The notes beneath the pieces are model-generated. The model was given only the letters and a program-made list of their open reading frames with translations. It ran no database searches and was not told the DNA's origin. Below are positions 40,427 through 51,970 of a DNA stretch of 64,000 nt, piece after piece; position 1 is the stretch's first letter, and the number at the start of each line of letters is the position of its first letter. The DNA lies in contig CP075494.1 in NCBI GenBank assembly GCA_021613535.1, positions 9,052,001 through 9,116,000 of the forward strand, given 5' to 3'. Both the position numbers and the translations under genes were made by a program. This stretch comes from Adineta vaga (taxonomy: Eukaryota; Rotifera).

Positions 40427-41407
40427 TTGAACCACTCCATGTAATATCATTACATAGGAAAGATAGAAGTCGAAAGTTGGGTATATCGTGAATAAGATCA
40501 ATAACATGTATATGACTATCAAGTATGATTGTAAGAACTTCACATTGACGTTCAAGAGGTGATGAAATGAAATATCATTGAGAATGGTCAATAAATATAA
40601 TTGCGGTACTTGATCCAAAAGTATCTGTAGAGAACGATAACCTCCAAGCATTTGTTGTGAAGTTTCAACTGATATCACTTGATTTAAAGATATTTCGTAT
40701 AGTTTGAAATAAATACATTTTCCATTCGATCACTTAAATAAGAACTATCATTAGGATGAGTTGATATTAAATGATTTTCAGTAAAATCTTCTTCAAAATC
40801 GAACGCATATGGTAATGTATAGGTGGTTGATACCTTCGGACTGGTAACGTTAATGCGATTGGCCAGTGGCCAATAATAAACAACAAAACATTGATGTTCT
40901 TCAATCCAAAAAAAGACGTTCAAAATGAATTGATAAAGCGTTCGATGTCTTTGTATGTATAATAAATATAACTGAGCATTCGAAATCGTAATATGTTGAA
41001 GTGAGGAGAACATTCTCAAATAATTTCTTTTCATTCATCACCACTCAATGCAATACAATTTTCCTCAAGTTGTATTGGTAAATTACGTAAATCAAGTAAA
41101 TTTTGAAAAATACGTCTTAATCTGAAATAATCTCCATCAAATGAAATATGGAAAGATTTAAGTAATACCAAAGCAGTTTCATTTGGGCGATAATCTATAT
41201 TTTGATGAGTTTTAACATGAAGTCATCTTTTGTCACATATTAGAAATCGAAATACGACGTTTTACATAGTTCAAAGATAAGTTTATGGGCACGAGGGATG
41301 AGACCATAGAATCCATGAATGAAATCAACGCCATTGAAACACTTGAATATTTCCTAGAGTAATTCATTAGTAAACGATTCTAAAAGCATTACACGACAAT
41401 TGTTCAT
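40427..41407 (-). pseudogene. Decayed F-box/LRR-type protein gene
   Basis: Read on the minus strand from an ATG at 41407, the sequence gives LESFTNELL, then a TAG stop, then EIFKCFNGVDFIHGFYGL. That is the first F-box helix pair as found in a very large bdelloid protein family, interrupted by a stop. Further stops and frame changes follow (near 41220 and 41030), then open stretches at 40684-41034 (FSSLQHITISNAQLYLL, YTLPYAFDFEEDF) and 40421-40678 (LGGYRSLQILLDQVPQLYLL) with the Leu-rich spacing of the same family. Intact members would be substrate receptors for SCF ubiquitin ligases. The family assignment comes from memory of the F-box pattern and is moderately sure; the breaks are seen directly. 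Confidence 0.6.
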
Positions 41408-41903
41408 TCTGTAAAATCTCCTTCCTTTCTCTTTTGTTCTTTGGAACAAATTTCAATATTTCGTTGAAACAAAAATAAAATCATTTTTTTGTCATGGCTA
41501 TCGACGAGTTTATCATCCTTATAAATTAGTATATATCACCAGTGAATCATTGATGGCTATATGTATAAATATCGTTATCTATTCTAATTTCCTTCTTTTA
41601 TGATATTTAAGTATGCCTTAGACATATTCTCGTAATGGCGATGGCTTTGTTCTAAATAACCGATAAAATAGACCAATTTGATAGTATATGTATATATAAA
41701 TTCTTTAATAAAAACAATTCATAATATATGTGACTTTCATATAGTTGTATTCTGAATATCTACTGCCATCTGATCATAGCTAATATATAAACCATTCGAT
41801 TAGTTCATATTATCGTTTTAAAATGAATCATGAATTTTACGTTGATCTGTAATTTGCTCTATTTCAAACCATATATTCAACTTAAAACCTTTCTAGATTC
41901 AAT
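41408..41903. other. Spacer before THOC7
   Basis: About 500 bp between divergently oriented loci. An acceptor-like AACCTTTCTAG ends at 41896, 7 nt before the THOC7 ATG. Confidence 0.5.
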
Positions 41904-42861
41904 ATGTCATCAAAATCGAAATCTTTTATTAGTCCACTACCATCAAAACGAAAAGTACGAACATCTCCAACGTCTGTTAAACATGTTAAGATCGAACTCA
42001 TATCCAAACGTCATACAAATATCGCTGATCAGGATGAGATTATTCGTTCGCGTCTTCTCTATGAAGGTGATCATGGCAATGATGATCGACGTATATTAAC
42101 ACTAATGAAACTATTCAATAGTTCACCATTCGAAATTGAAAAATTACATTCATTACTTTATTCCGTTGAACACTCATATCAACTTCTTAAATCATCAATT
42201 CGAATGAATGAACATGAGCAGATTACTTATGCAGTAAAAACGCAACGAATGTACAAACAAGTTCAACAATTACGTCACGAACTGACGAGAAGTGAAGAAC
42301 GACTAACTAAAGCGAAGCAAAGACGTTCCAATCTTCTTGAATATGATCGACGTATTGATAAAATTAATCAATTAGATACAAGAAAACAATTACGAACACA
42401 ACAGATAAACACATTAGAAAGAAAACGTTACTTCGAACATCTTCAACAAACATTCGAAGCAAAGTAAGTTTTCTTGATTAATATCATAATATTCCCTACT
42501 GTTTTATTTTAGCTTTCAACAAAGATTAAGACAGATAGCTATTTATATGCGACCAATATTTGAATTTGATGAAATTTTAAAACAAGATATTCATGAAGAT
42601 GGATTAAATGAATCGATTATTGATCTCCTAACAAATGTCAGGCAACGAACATATTCGGATTCATCGATGAACTCAATCGATGGTGATGATTATGTACTCA
42701 ATATTCATTCGAATACAGAGAAGCATAAAAAGTCTGTAGACACGATATTATTCAAAAATAATCACCCACACCCATTATTTTCAAATGACGTCGAATTGTA
42801 TGGTACACAACTTATGAATCCATTATTACTTCTGTCGTCTTCAATGAGTAGTAGGGAATGA
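41904..42861 (+). CDS. THOC7: THO complex subunit 7
   Basis: Two exons (41904-42463, 42513-42861) join in phase to 302 aa. The N-terminal block DQDEIIRSRLLYEGDHGNDD followed by RRILTLMKLF matches the conserved start of THOC7 (DDEVIRKRLLIDGDGAGDDRR in human), and a long coiled coil follows (QVQQLRHELTRSEERLTKAK, LLEYDRRIDKINQLD). THOC7 is part of the THO/TREX complex that couples transcription to mRNA export in the nucleus. It is about 100 residues longer than the human protein: about 35 basic residues are added in front, and the C-terminal tail is longer, acidic and Ser-rich. The stop lies only 102 bp from the stop of the convergent zinc transporter. Confidence 0.82.
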
Positions 42862-42963
42862 TTTTAATTGTTGTAATATGTTTTGTTTTGTTTGAACAAC
42901 GTAAAAACAGCTGATGAAACTAATAGCCTATTAATAGATTTTTATTGCAATAGTCGTAGTCTA

Positions 42964-44507
42964 TTATACATTCGATCGTCGGTAGTCATCAGATGCATTT
43001 CCAATCTGTACATCATGCATTTCGATTTGTATTGTCGCTCGACTTATTCCATGATCACGACGAAGCATTTCTTGTACTTCATTCAATACTTTCATCGATT
43101 CATTTGCATCATCTGCATAACAAAACAAAAACTCGTAAACATCATTATCTCATTCAGTAACCTCTCTTACCTATCGCTATATGAACAGATAATGCTACTT
43201 TTTGAGTTGATAATGACCAGATATGAAGACTATGAGCATTTCGAACACCCGACACACGAAGAAGATCATCAACAATACGTACATAGTTCACATGTGATGG
43301 AACACCTATCGAAAACATGAAAATATGTACATCTAATGAAAGAGATTATGGACATACCTTCCATGAGAACAACAACAATATCACGCATAATGGTAAAAGT
43401 GGTGATGAGAACTAAGACTGAAAAGACGAAAGTACAGATGGGATCGGCGAGATTATATTGTGGCTAAAAAGAATGAAATAGATGATAAGAGAAGTAGTGA
43501 ATAGATATTGAAGTAATATACTTTGAGTTTGATGAGGATGGCAGCGCAAAGAACACCGACACTCTGAACAAAATCACCGATGACATGAATGATGGCTGCT
43601 CGAACATTGATATTGTTTGATGATTGAGATGTTTTGTTATGATGTGAGTGATTATGTTGGTGTTGATGTTGGTGGCCTGTAGATGCAATCGCAACCGATG
43701 GTAAAACATCACCACGAGAATGATTACCATTGTTCTCGTCTAAATGTTCATATTTAATTGTATGTGAATGACCGTGATGAGATATTGACTGATGACCAAT
43801 ATTCATATGTAATACAGAAAACATTCTGAAAAATGATAATATAAACAATCAGAAAAAACAGAATTATTTATAATCATATCTACATAATATTAAAGATAAC
43901 ACCACATGACGCAACAATAATCATTTCATTTGGTTTTACTTCGAAATTCTGAGCAATACAACGTTCGATAGCAGTATACACAAGAATACCAGTACCCATC
44001 CAAAGTATTAATACACTAAAAAGTGCTCCAAGAACTTCTAAAGTACGAATTTAAATTGTTATAAGTGTAACGGAGAACATTCACAAAACCTGCTCGATGA
44101 TAACCAAATGAAAGTTTTTTCGTTGGTTGTTTTGTAGCCAAATACATTGCTGCTAATGACATAAGAAAGCTAGCAACATCAATACCCATATGAATAGCAT
44201 CGACCATAATCGCTGTTGAATTCGAAACGAGTCCACCTGAAATGAAAATATAATTGTATCACTCTCCTACTTTCCTGTATTTTTACATACCAATAGTCTC
44301 AATAAACATAAAAACAATACAGAGACTTAGAACAACAATCAGACGATTTCTTGCCGCATAATCAAATTTATCATCGTGTACATGACACTGTAAAACAGAT
44401 GGAGGCGATTGCAGAGGTATATCAAATAATGATGGTGTATGATCTTTTCCCAAGTCATAGTCAGTACTGTTCAGTACACGTACTTTATCTTCAGCAATGT
44501 GTTTCAT
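42964..44507 (-). CDS. SLC30A (ZnT) zinc transporter, copy A
   Basis: Seven exons (44291-44507, 44090-44236, 43884-44037, 43522-43825, 43358-43463, 43171-43305, 42964-43112) join in phase to 403 aa. A cation-diffusion-facilitator protein that moves Zn2+ out of the cytosol into vesicles in exchange for protons. TM2 has the metal site HxxxD in DAIHMGIDV, and TM5 has HVIGDFVQSVG. Between TM4 and TM5 is a His-rich loop (HHGHSHT, GHQHQHQHNHSHHN) that collects zinc. The C-terminal domain (RVSGVRNAHSLHIWSLSTQK) is the cytosolic dimer domain. Closest to the ZnT2/3/4/8 group. Copy B lies directly upstream at 46262-47880; exons 4-7 and their introns are almost identical between the copies. Confidence 0.9.
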
Positions 44508-46261
44508 GGCTGCTTCTTATACTTGCAAATTGTTGAAAATATAAATCTTCTTAATAGAGGATTGTTGTATATGGAGTTGATTCTCGAACGCGTGTATTGG
44601 TTTTATATACAGCACATTTACTGTTGTACGTTCGGCTTGTTATCGTCCAAAATAAATAGCAAGAACGAAGAGAAAGAAGAAAGATAGGCGTCTTTATGAT
44701 CAGCGATTGGAGATATACAAAAGTAATGAAAATAATAACGATCAAGGGTATCACACGAAAAGAGTTCTTTTACTTATGTTTAAAAGGACACTCTTTTGAT
44801 TCAACATTTGAATTATATAATATTTATGCGTATGACTCGCTTTCAGTATAGACATTAATACGATTCTAAGCATGATGAAGAACTATATGATTAGTATTCT
44901 GCTCATTATCTGTCAATGACTACTTAATAGAGAAAAATAAGCATTTGAGACACTATATACATGTACATTGAGAGCGTTACTTCTCCTTCGAGATTACTTG
45001 ATTCTAATATGTTTTCGTCAACAGATAAATCATCAATGGTACTATTTCGTCTGTTTTCTATCAAAAGTTTATAGATAGTCTAATGAATTCTATGCACAAG
45101 AATGACAGAAGATGTTTTGATCCGTATCTGACAAAGTCTTCTTTCAACATATATATTTCTGGTCTTAATCCATCCCTTACGAGCTTCTCTCCTCGACCAA
45201 ATGTTTTTCTATATCATCAGTTGATGACGCGTATCGACATTTACTTTTTTTGATCTTTCTCGGGCAAAAATAAATAAGTCTATATGAGCAACAACTATAC
45301 ATTCGTACAGAAAGAATGAACGACGATAGTGATGATCATATATCTAACATTAAAGTTGTAAAATGCAATTAACTTTGAGGATCATTGATTTATCTCATCA
45401 CATCATCTATTTCCATAAAGCTTCTATGTCTTTTGCAATCATTGTCTTGTATTAAGAATCATAGTGTTCTCACTGATAAAATATTTAGTTAATGATAAGA
45501 AAAATTGTCTGACAACAGAATTGAAAGCAGTACAACTGAAAATACGATTGGATGCTGTCACACTATATTTTGATATGCACGAATATATCTTATAAAATTC
45601 ATAACTACTTAATGTTCTCAGATTAGATAATAAATTTATATTTAGGAAAGGTGTTCTGTGTGTGTGTGTGTGTGTGCTTGCCTTTCGAACCAGTTTTTAT
45701 CACATTAGTGAGATACAATACATAGAATGGAGGATGTCTTTCTGTACATTTCGATAATTTCATGAATCTGTTCGCTGAGACATCCGTTTCATTGAGAATA
45801 TAAATGTGGATGCAGATGTCAGTATCCTCGAGAATAGAATAGAGAAGAAATAGACTCACACACCCACTTTCACTCTCAGTATAACTTAATAAGATCAAAT
45901 TTTCATAACGAAATCTATAATTATTTGATTGACATAAACTGAGGAAGTGGACAACTGGAACGATCTCTTGTTCCTTTCGTTATTACTAATCTTCTTTCTA
46001 CACTTGAATCAAAACTTGTATAAAGCCATCATGAGATGTGTCGACTATAAAATAAAATATATCGGTGGATTTTATTCAATTCGGTATCAACAAAACAAGA
46101 ATAAACAGTGAATTTTGTTTAAAAGTATATTTTGATTCACAAAAAATGATTCACTCAACAAATACTAACATGCTTAGGAAGATGAAAACTAAACATGCAA
46201 TTATAAAAAAAAAGATGTATATAGACCGCTACTGTAATTTTAATGAATTAGATGTCGTTTA
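44508..46261. other. Spacer between tandem zinc transporters
   Basis: About 1.75 kb. It holds the promoter of copy A, a GT dinucleotide repeat at about 45657-45676 and the 3' end of copy B. The short open frame near 46065 has no sign of selection. Confidence 0.5.
45657..45676. repeat. GT microsatellite
   Basis: About ten GT dinucleotides in the spacer between the two zinc transporters. Confidence 0.8.
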
Positions 46262-47880
46262 CTAAGTACCAGGACGTTGACAATTGTCACACGAATTCAT
46301 AATATCTGCATCATACATTTCGATTTGTATTGTCGCTCGACTTATTCCATGATCACGACGAAGCATTTCTTGTACTTCATTCAATACTCTCATCAAATCA
46401 CTTGCATCATCTACATAACAAAACAAAAACTTCTAAACATCATTATCTCATTCGGTAATTTCTCTTACCTATCGCTATATGAACAGATAATGCTACTTTT
46501 TGAGTTGATAATGACCAGATATGAAGACTATGAGCATTTCGAACACCCGACACCCGAAGAAGATCATCAACAATACGAACATAGTTCACATGTGATGGAA
46601 CACCTATCGAAGGCATGACAATATGTACACATAATGAAAGAGATTATGGACATACCTTCCATGAGAACAACAACAATATCACGCATAATGGTAAAAGTGG
46701 TGATGAGAACTAAGACTGAGAAGACGAAAGTACAGATGGGATCGGCGAGTTTATATTGTGGCTAAAAAGAATGAAATAGATGATAAGAGAAGTAGTGAAT
46801 AGATATTGAAGTAATATACTTTGAGTTTGATGAGGATGGCAGCGCAAAGAACACCGACACTCTGAACAAAATCACCGATGACATGAATGATGGCTGCTCG
46901 AACATTGATATTGTTGGATAATTGAGGTGTTTTGTTATGATGCGAGTCACCATGGTCTGCAGATGCAATCTCAATCGATAGAGGATCATCACCATGTGAA
47001 TGATTATGATGCGAGTGACCGTGACCTCCTCCATGTGAATGACCATGATGTGGTAGCGAGTTGCCACACACATTAGCATGTAAAACAAAAAACATTCTGC
47101 GACATTAAAAAAAGTATATGTTAGTTTTAAATGGCATGAATATAAGTGACATACCTACACTATATTGAAAACAACGCCACATGCCGCAACAATAATCATT
47201 TTTGGTGGATCTACTTCGAAAGTTGTATCGATACAACGTCCAATAGCCATATAAACAAGAATACCAGTCGCAACCCATATAGTGAGTACACTCAGAAGTG
47301 CTCCAAGAATCTCTAAACAATCACATAAATGTATTTGTTTCGAAAGACAAAATAATACTTTAATACTACCTGCTCGAATATAACCAAATGAAAGTTTTTT
47401 CGTGGGTTTCTGTTTTGCTAGATATAAGGCTGCTAGAGAAATAAAGAAACTAGCTGCATCTATACACATATGAGCAGCATCAGTTGCAATAGCAGTTGAA
47501 TTCGAAAGTACACCACCTGAAAAAAGCAAATCCATATATCACTATTTTATTTCAACATATTACTACATACCAACGATTTCAATGATCATAAAAATAATAC
47601 AGACAATTAATACGGTAATAAGACGATTTCGCGCAGTATAATCAAATTCATCATCGGGTACATGACAATGTGTAGTTGTTGCACGAGAACGAAGAGGTAT
47701 ATCATTCAATAAAATCAAGCCTTCTCTATCGAAATCGTCATCGAGAATATTCAATAACGGTGCTCTTTCTTCAATATTATCAACCATCAATAAAAGACTG
47801 TCATCAGATGTATTCTCATCGTCGTGATTATTTCTATTATTTTGATTTGTATGACTGTCGGGGCGCGTTATTGATGTCAT
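46262..47880 (-). CDS. SLC30A (ZnT) zinc transporter, copy B
   Basis: Seven exons (47571-47880, 47370-47516, 47159-47312, 46820-47096, 46656-46761, 46469-46603, 46262-46410) join in phase to 425 aa with the same intron positions as copy A. The N-terminus is longer, acidic and Asn/Asp-rich (MTSITRPDSHTNQNNRNNHD). TM2 has DAAHMCIDAASF, keeping HxxxD, and TM5 has HVIGDFVQSVG. The His loop is shorter but denser (HHGHSHGGGHGHSHHNHSHG). The extreme C-terminus differs from copy A and ends QRPGT, with a Cys pair (CDNC). Tandem paralogue, same predicted role in zinc export or vesicle loading; different tails and His loops suggest different location or affinity. Confidence 0.9.
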
Positions 47881-48490
47881 CCAAAAAAAAAGAAAGAATG
47901 AGAAAAAAGTAAAATAAGACTTAAGTCAATAGACAAAATAAACTTGTAGAAAAGATAAGTAAAAGCAATTAAAACTATTCGTATTGATTACATATATATT
48001 CATTGATACATATCATTCGGTCAGAGAACTTTGAAGACTAAAAATGAGTATGGTGCATTTTAGCAATTCACCTCGAAGTTGCTTACATCATTCCGAATGT
48101 AAATGTAAACAGAAGAGTCGAATTCTTGAAATGAATTGAACCATATATAAAGGCCTAATATCAATTCTTATCTATTGTCATAAAAGAGGTCGCTAGTTTT
48201 TCTCGAAAATCATTTCATGTACGATGTAAAAACAGGAAAAAAACAAAGAATATTTGGAAAATATAAATTTATGAAAAATATCTTCTAAGTCCTTATAGAT
48301 CTTCTTTATTGATCTTTGATTGGATTAAATTGACCATTCATCGTCTTCAACGTTTGTCGCCGCATCCGCATTGCTGCATACCTGTACTTTTTCAGCTGTC
48401 GAATATTATGGTGTGAATATTGCATATTTCATATAGTCATTACTAGATAATATGCTTTTCAATATATTTTCTTTCATCAGTGAACATTTG
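47881..48490. other. Divergent promoter region
   Basis: About 610 bp between divergently transcribed ZnT copy B and DNAJC3. It ends in TTTTCTTTCATCAG (AG at 48479-48480), 10 nt before the DNAJC3 ATG. Confidence 0.5.
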
Positions 48491-50375
48491 ATGATTCAAC
48501 GCACTAGATCCCTGTTATATTTATTTGTATTAATTGTCCTGTCAGATGTGTTCTTTCTTGGTAAGTTGCAAAGAAATAGAAATGTATTAAACATTTCGAT
48601 GAAATACTCTTTTAGGTGCTAACGGAAATACAAGTGATATTGTGAACGATCATTTAGACAAAGGAAAACAATTATTAGCTGCTGGACAATTATCTGATGC
48701 TCTAACACATTTTCATCAAGCAATTGGTAAGAATAAATGATTGAACCGGGACATAGATAAATTATTTTCTTTACAGAAGTAGATCCAAATAATTATTTGA
48801 GTTATTTTCGTCGTGCAACTGGTTATTTAGCTATGGGAAAATCGAGAGCAGCACTTCCAGATTTAAGTAAAGTTACTGAACTTAAGCCCGATTTCATTGC
48901 TGTAAGTTGCATAAGAAAATATTTGGTTTTGCATATGATATCTTATTTGATACAAATAGGCTCGAATGCAACGAGGAAATGTTCTTCTAAAACAAGGTGA
49001 TTTTGATGACGCAAAACAAGATTTTCAGCATGTGGTATGTCTATATGACAGAATTAATATTTAAACAAAAGATTTCATCTAATTTTCATAGTTACGATCG
49101 GAACCATCGAATAGTGAAGCACAAAATCAACTGGATGTAACTTTACAAATGGCTCAACTATACCAACAAGCAGAAGCATTCTATTCAAATCAAGATTATC
49201 CCAAAGCTATAGAATTATTTTCAACAGTGATTGAAGTACGTTGATATTGTTTTCTATCCATTTAAACAAGATCGAACATATATTTTCTTTTTCTAGCATT
49301 GTCCATGGTCGATAAAAGCTCGTGAATTACGTGCTAATAGTTATTTAGAAATACACGATATATCAAAGGGTGTTAATGATCTTAAGGCTACAGCAAAATT
49401 GATTCCTGACAATACTCAAGCATTTCTCCAAATAAGTCGTCTACTCTATTCAATGGGTGATGCTGATGATAGTTTAGTGTAATTATCTAACAATTAATTT
49501 CACTGAAATTCATTCACATAGTTTGATCTATTTTTATAGAAATATTCGTGAATGTCTTAAATTAGATCCTGATCATAAAGAATGTCATGCACATTATATC
49601 AAAGTAAAGAAATTAGCTAAACAATTAGAAACAATTCGTGATGCTACTAGTCAATCACGTTGGAATGATTGTCTTGAAAAAGCTCAGCAAGTACTTAAAC
49701 TTTCTTCTGATTCATCGTCAGCTACATTTGTTCAACGTGCTCATTCATCGTTATGTACGTGTATGTCACGGGGAAAATCACCTGCCAAAGATACAATCGA
49801 AACATGTAGTGAAGTCTTAAGAAAATATCAAACTTCCGATGCTGAAGTATTAATTAGTCGAGCTGAAGCTTATATTTCGAATGAAGATTATGAAGCTGCA
49901 TTAGCTGATTATCAACGTGCACATGAAAGTGAAGATTCTAATCGTGTACATGATGGTATCAAACGTGTACAAAAATTAATTAAACAATCGAAAAAACGTG
50001 ATTATTATAAGATCTTAGGCGTACGACGATCAGCCAATAAAGCAGAAGTTCTAAGAGCTTTTCGAAAATTGGCAATTAAATGGCATCCAGATAAATACGA
50101 AGGCGATGATAAGAAGAAAGCAGAAAAAATGTTTATTGATATTGCAGCAGCTAAAGAAGTTTTAACTGATCCAGGTTCGTTTTTTTCTCTGATTTCAAAG
50201 TCCTATTAGATTATTCATGATTTGATTCTTTTTAGAAAAACGTGCTAAATTTGATGCTGGTGACGATCCACTTGATGCAGAAGAGCAAGCTCAACAAAAC
50301 AATCCGTTCAATGGTTTTAACCCTTTTGGTGGTGGAAATAATCAAGGTTTCACATTTCGCTTCCATTTCAATTGA
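48491..50375 (+). CDS. DNAJC3: DnaJ homolog C3 (P58IPK), ER co-chaperone
   Basis: Eight exons (48491-48560, 48616-48726, 48777-48901, 48960-49034, 49092-49235, 49297-49478, 49540-50174, 50236-50375) join in phase to 493 aa, near the human 504. A signal peptide (RSLLYLFVLIVLSDVFFLGA) is followed by about nine TPR repeats, such as KGKQLLAAGQLSDALTHFHQ and GYLAMGKSRAALPDLSKVTE. Near residue 380 a J domain begins (RDYYKILGVRRSANKAEV) with the HPD tripeptide in KWHPDKYEG. A short Gly/Phe/Asn tail ends FRFHFN with no KDEL, as in vertebrates. In the ER lumen it holds unfolded chains and stimulates BiP; in vertebrates it also restrains PERK and PKR. Usually induced by ER stress. Confidence 0.93.
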
Positions 50376-50755
50376 TACCGACAATATGATTGTGTACAGT
50401 TGTCCCATTTTTGTTTGTTTTTATTCTCATCGTCTATTTTTCTTTTTCTTTGTTCACACAAACCATCAAATAGATCATTCTTTGTTATTTAGTATTTTTA
50501 AACATATGTCTTGTTTCTCATGAATGTCAAAAGTGATGAAAAACAAGGAAAACTGTCTGTTTTTATTTACGATGACAAACAACAAATATATAAGTTGATG
50601 TGATAAATGCACTGAAATACAGATGGCTATACATTGATAGAACGGGGACAATAAAAATAGAATGATTATTAGGAATTGGAATGAATCATGTATTGTCAAT
50701 CGAGTTTAGTCAGACATATTGGCTCCATTCGACTAAAAGAAAGGAACAGAATGAA
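50376..50755. other. 3' UTRs of convergent genes
   Basis: About 380 bp between the DNAJC3 and V-ATPase stops. Nothing else recognised. Confidence 0.5.
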
Positions 50756-51544
50756 TTAATTTTTTAGAATGAAATTTTTGATTTCTTTTACTTGAAGAAT
50801 AGAAACAATAAGACCGAACAGTCCAATTGCACTAGCGAAAATTTCAATAATAAGTATGCGAACGAATAGAGATGAATTTTGTGCATCAGCTAACGCAGCA
50901 CCTGATCCGACAAGACCAACACAAACACCACAGAAAAGATTACATAAACCAACAGTTAAACCTGCGCCAAATAATTTATAACCTGCACGATATTTCAATG
51001 CTAATTCGTCGGGTTTTGTTGTCATAAAACTCTATATTAGAACAAAATTAATCAATTGTACAAAACAATATTCTTCTGCTTACAGTGATTGAACCAGATA
51101 TAACAATACCCATAATCAATCCATAGATAGCAACAGCTTCGCACATAATAATTGAAATAAGATTTTTTGTACGAATACGTGGTGCTTTAACTCCACCACC
51201 TAATATACTCACACCAGTTGCAAATATACCTCTATTAAAAACAAACAAGTATAGATCTTAGAATTTTACTCAAGTTTCTATTCGAATTACAATGCAGCTC
51301 CAAGAACAGATAATGACACGGCTAATGCAATACCAATCAAGGCCCATTGATAAGGTGATATAGCAAGAAGAAACCAGCCAATATCAAAACGAAAACCATT
51401 ATTTGTTAGCATATAAGTTAAACCTAAACATAATAAACACAATTATATCATCTGTTTCGTTTGTCCTAAAAACTTCATACCGGCATAGATTGCTAAACCA
51501 ACACCAGCGCTAAGAGCGCCTTTACTTAAATAAGAAGTACTCAT
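50756..51544 (-). CDS. ATP6V0B: V-ATPase proteolipid subunit c''
   Basis: Four exons (51481-51544, 51291-51423, 51084-51231, 50756-51031) join in phase to 206 aa, the usual length for the 21-kDa proteolipid. It has five hydrophobic helices. The proton-carrying Glu is visible in [16 protein letters not shown], and a second in [16 protein letters not shown]. Repeated Gly-rich packing motifs ([35 protein letters not shown]) fit the rotor ring of the V0 sector, which acidifies lysosomes and vesicles. The ATG at 51544 lies 12 nt after TTTTATAG, an acceptor-like sequence. Confidence 0.95.
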
Positions 51545-51970
51545 TCGATTTATTTTCTATAAAACTAAAAGAAACGAAGAGAAATATTTAATGACGTCTC
51601 GAACGAACAAATAAATGATGTTATCAGTCAACAAATATACATTAGTTTAGACTTGTTTTTATAACGATCTCACACGCACACACACCAGTTATTATGATTT
51701 ATGTCGCATTCGATGGTTTACTATAACCAATAGTATATAATATATCAAAAGAGGTCGTTCTTTTACTTCGAGAAAACTGTTGTTCTATACAGAATTAGAT
51801 GAATTGAATTGAAAGCAAATTTATTTGGATATACAAAAAATAAAAGTAGACAAGTGTTCGTCATTTCACCGAAAAAAAAACTGAAGAAAATTGTCTTATT
51901 AATTAATATGACGAAAGTATAAAATTTCTCATTAATAATAAAAACACCGGTAAACTAAGAATGAAGTTTA
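51545..51970. other. Spacer
   Basis: About 425 bp between the V-ATPase start and the stop of the coiled-coil gene, both on the minus strand. It holds the ATP6V0B promoter. A short ACAC run lies near 51671-51685. Confidence 0.5.

Noticed and set aside
41830-42099. Earlier ATG at 41830 for the THOC7 locus
   Set aside because: It is in another frame; the THOC7 frame starts at 41904 right after an acceptor-like AG.
46065-46265. 66-codon open frame in the spacer after ZnT copy B
   Set aside because: No close promoter or poly(A) signal, no motif, and composition as in the spacer.
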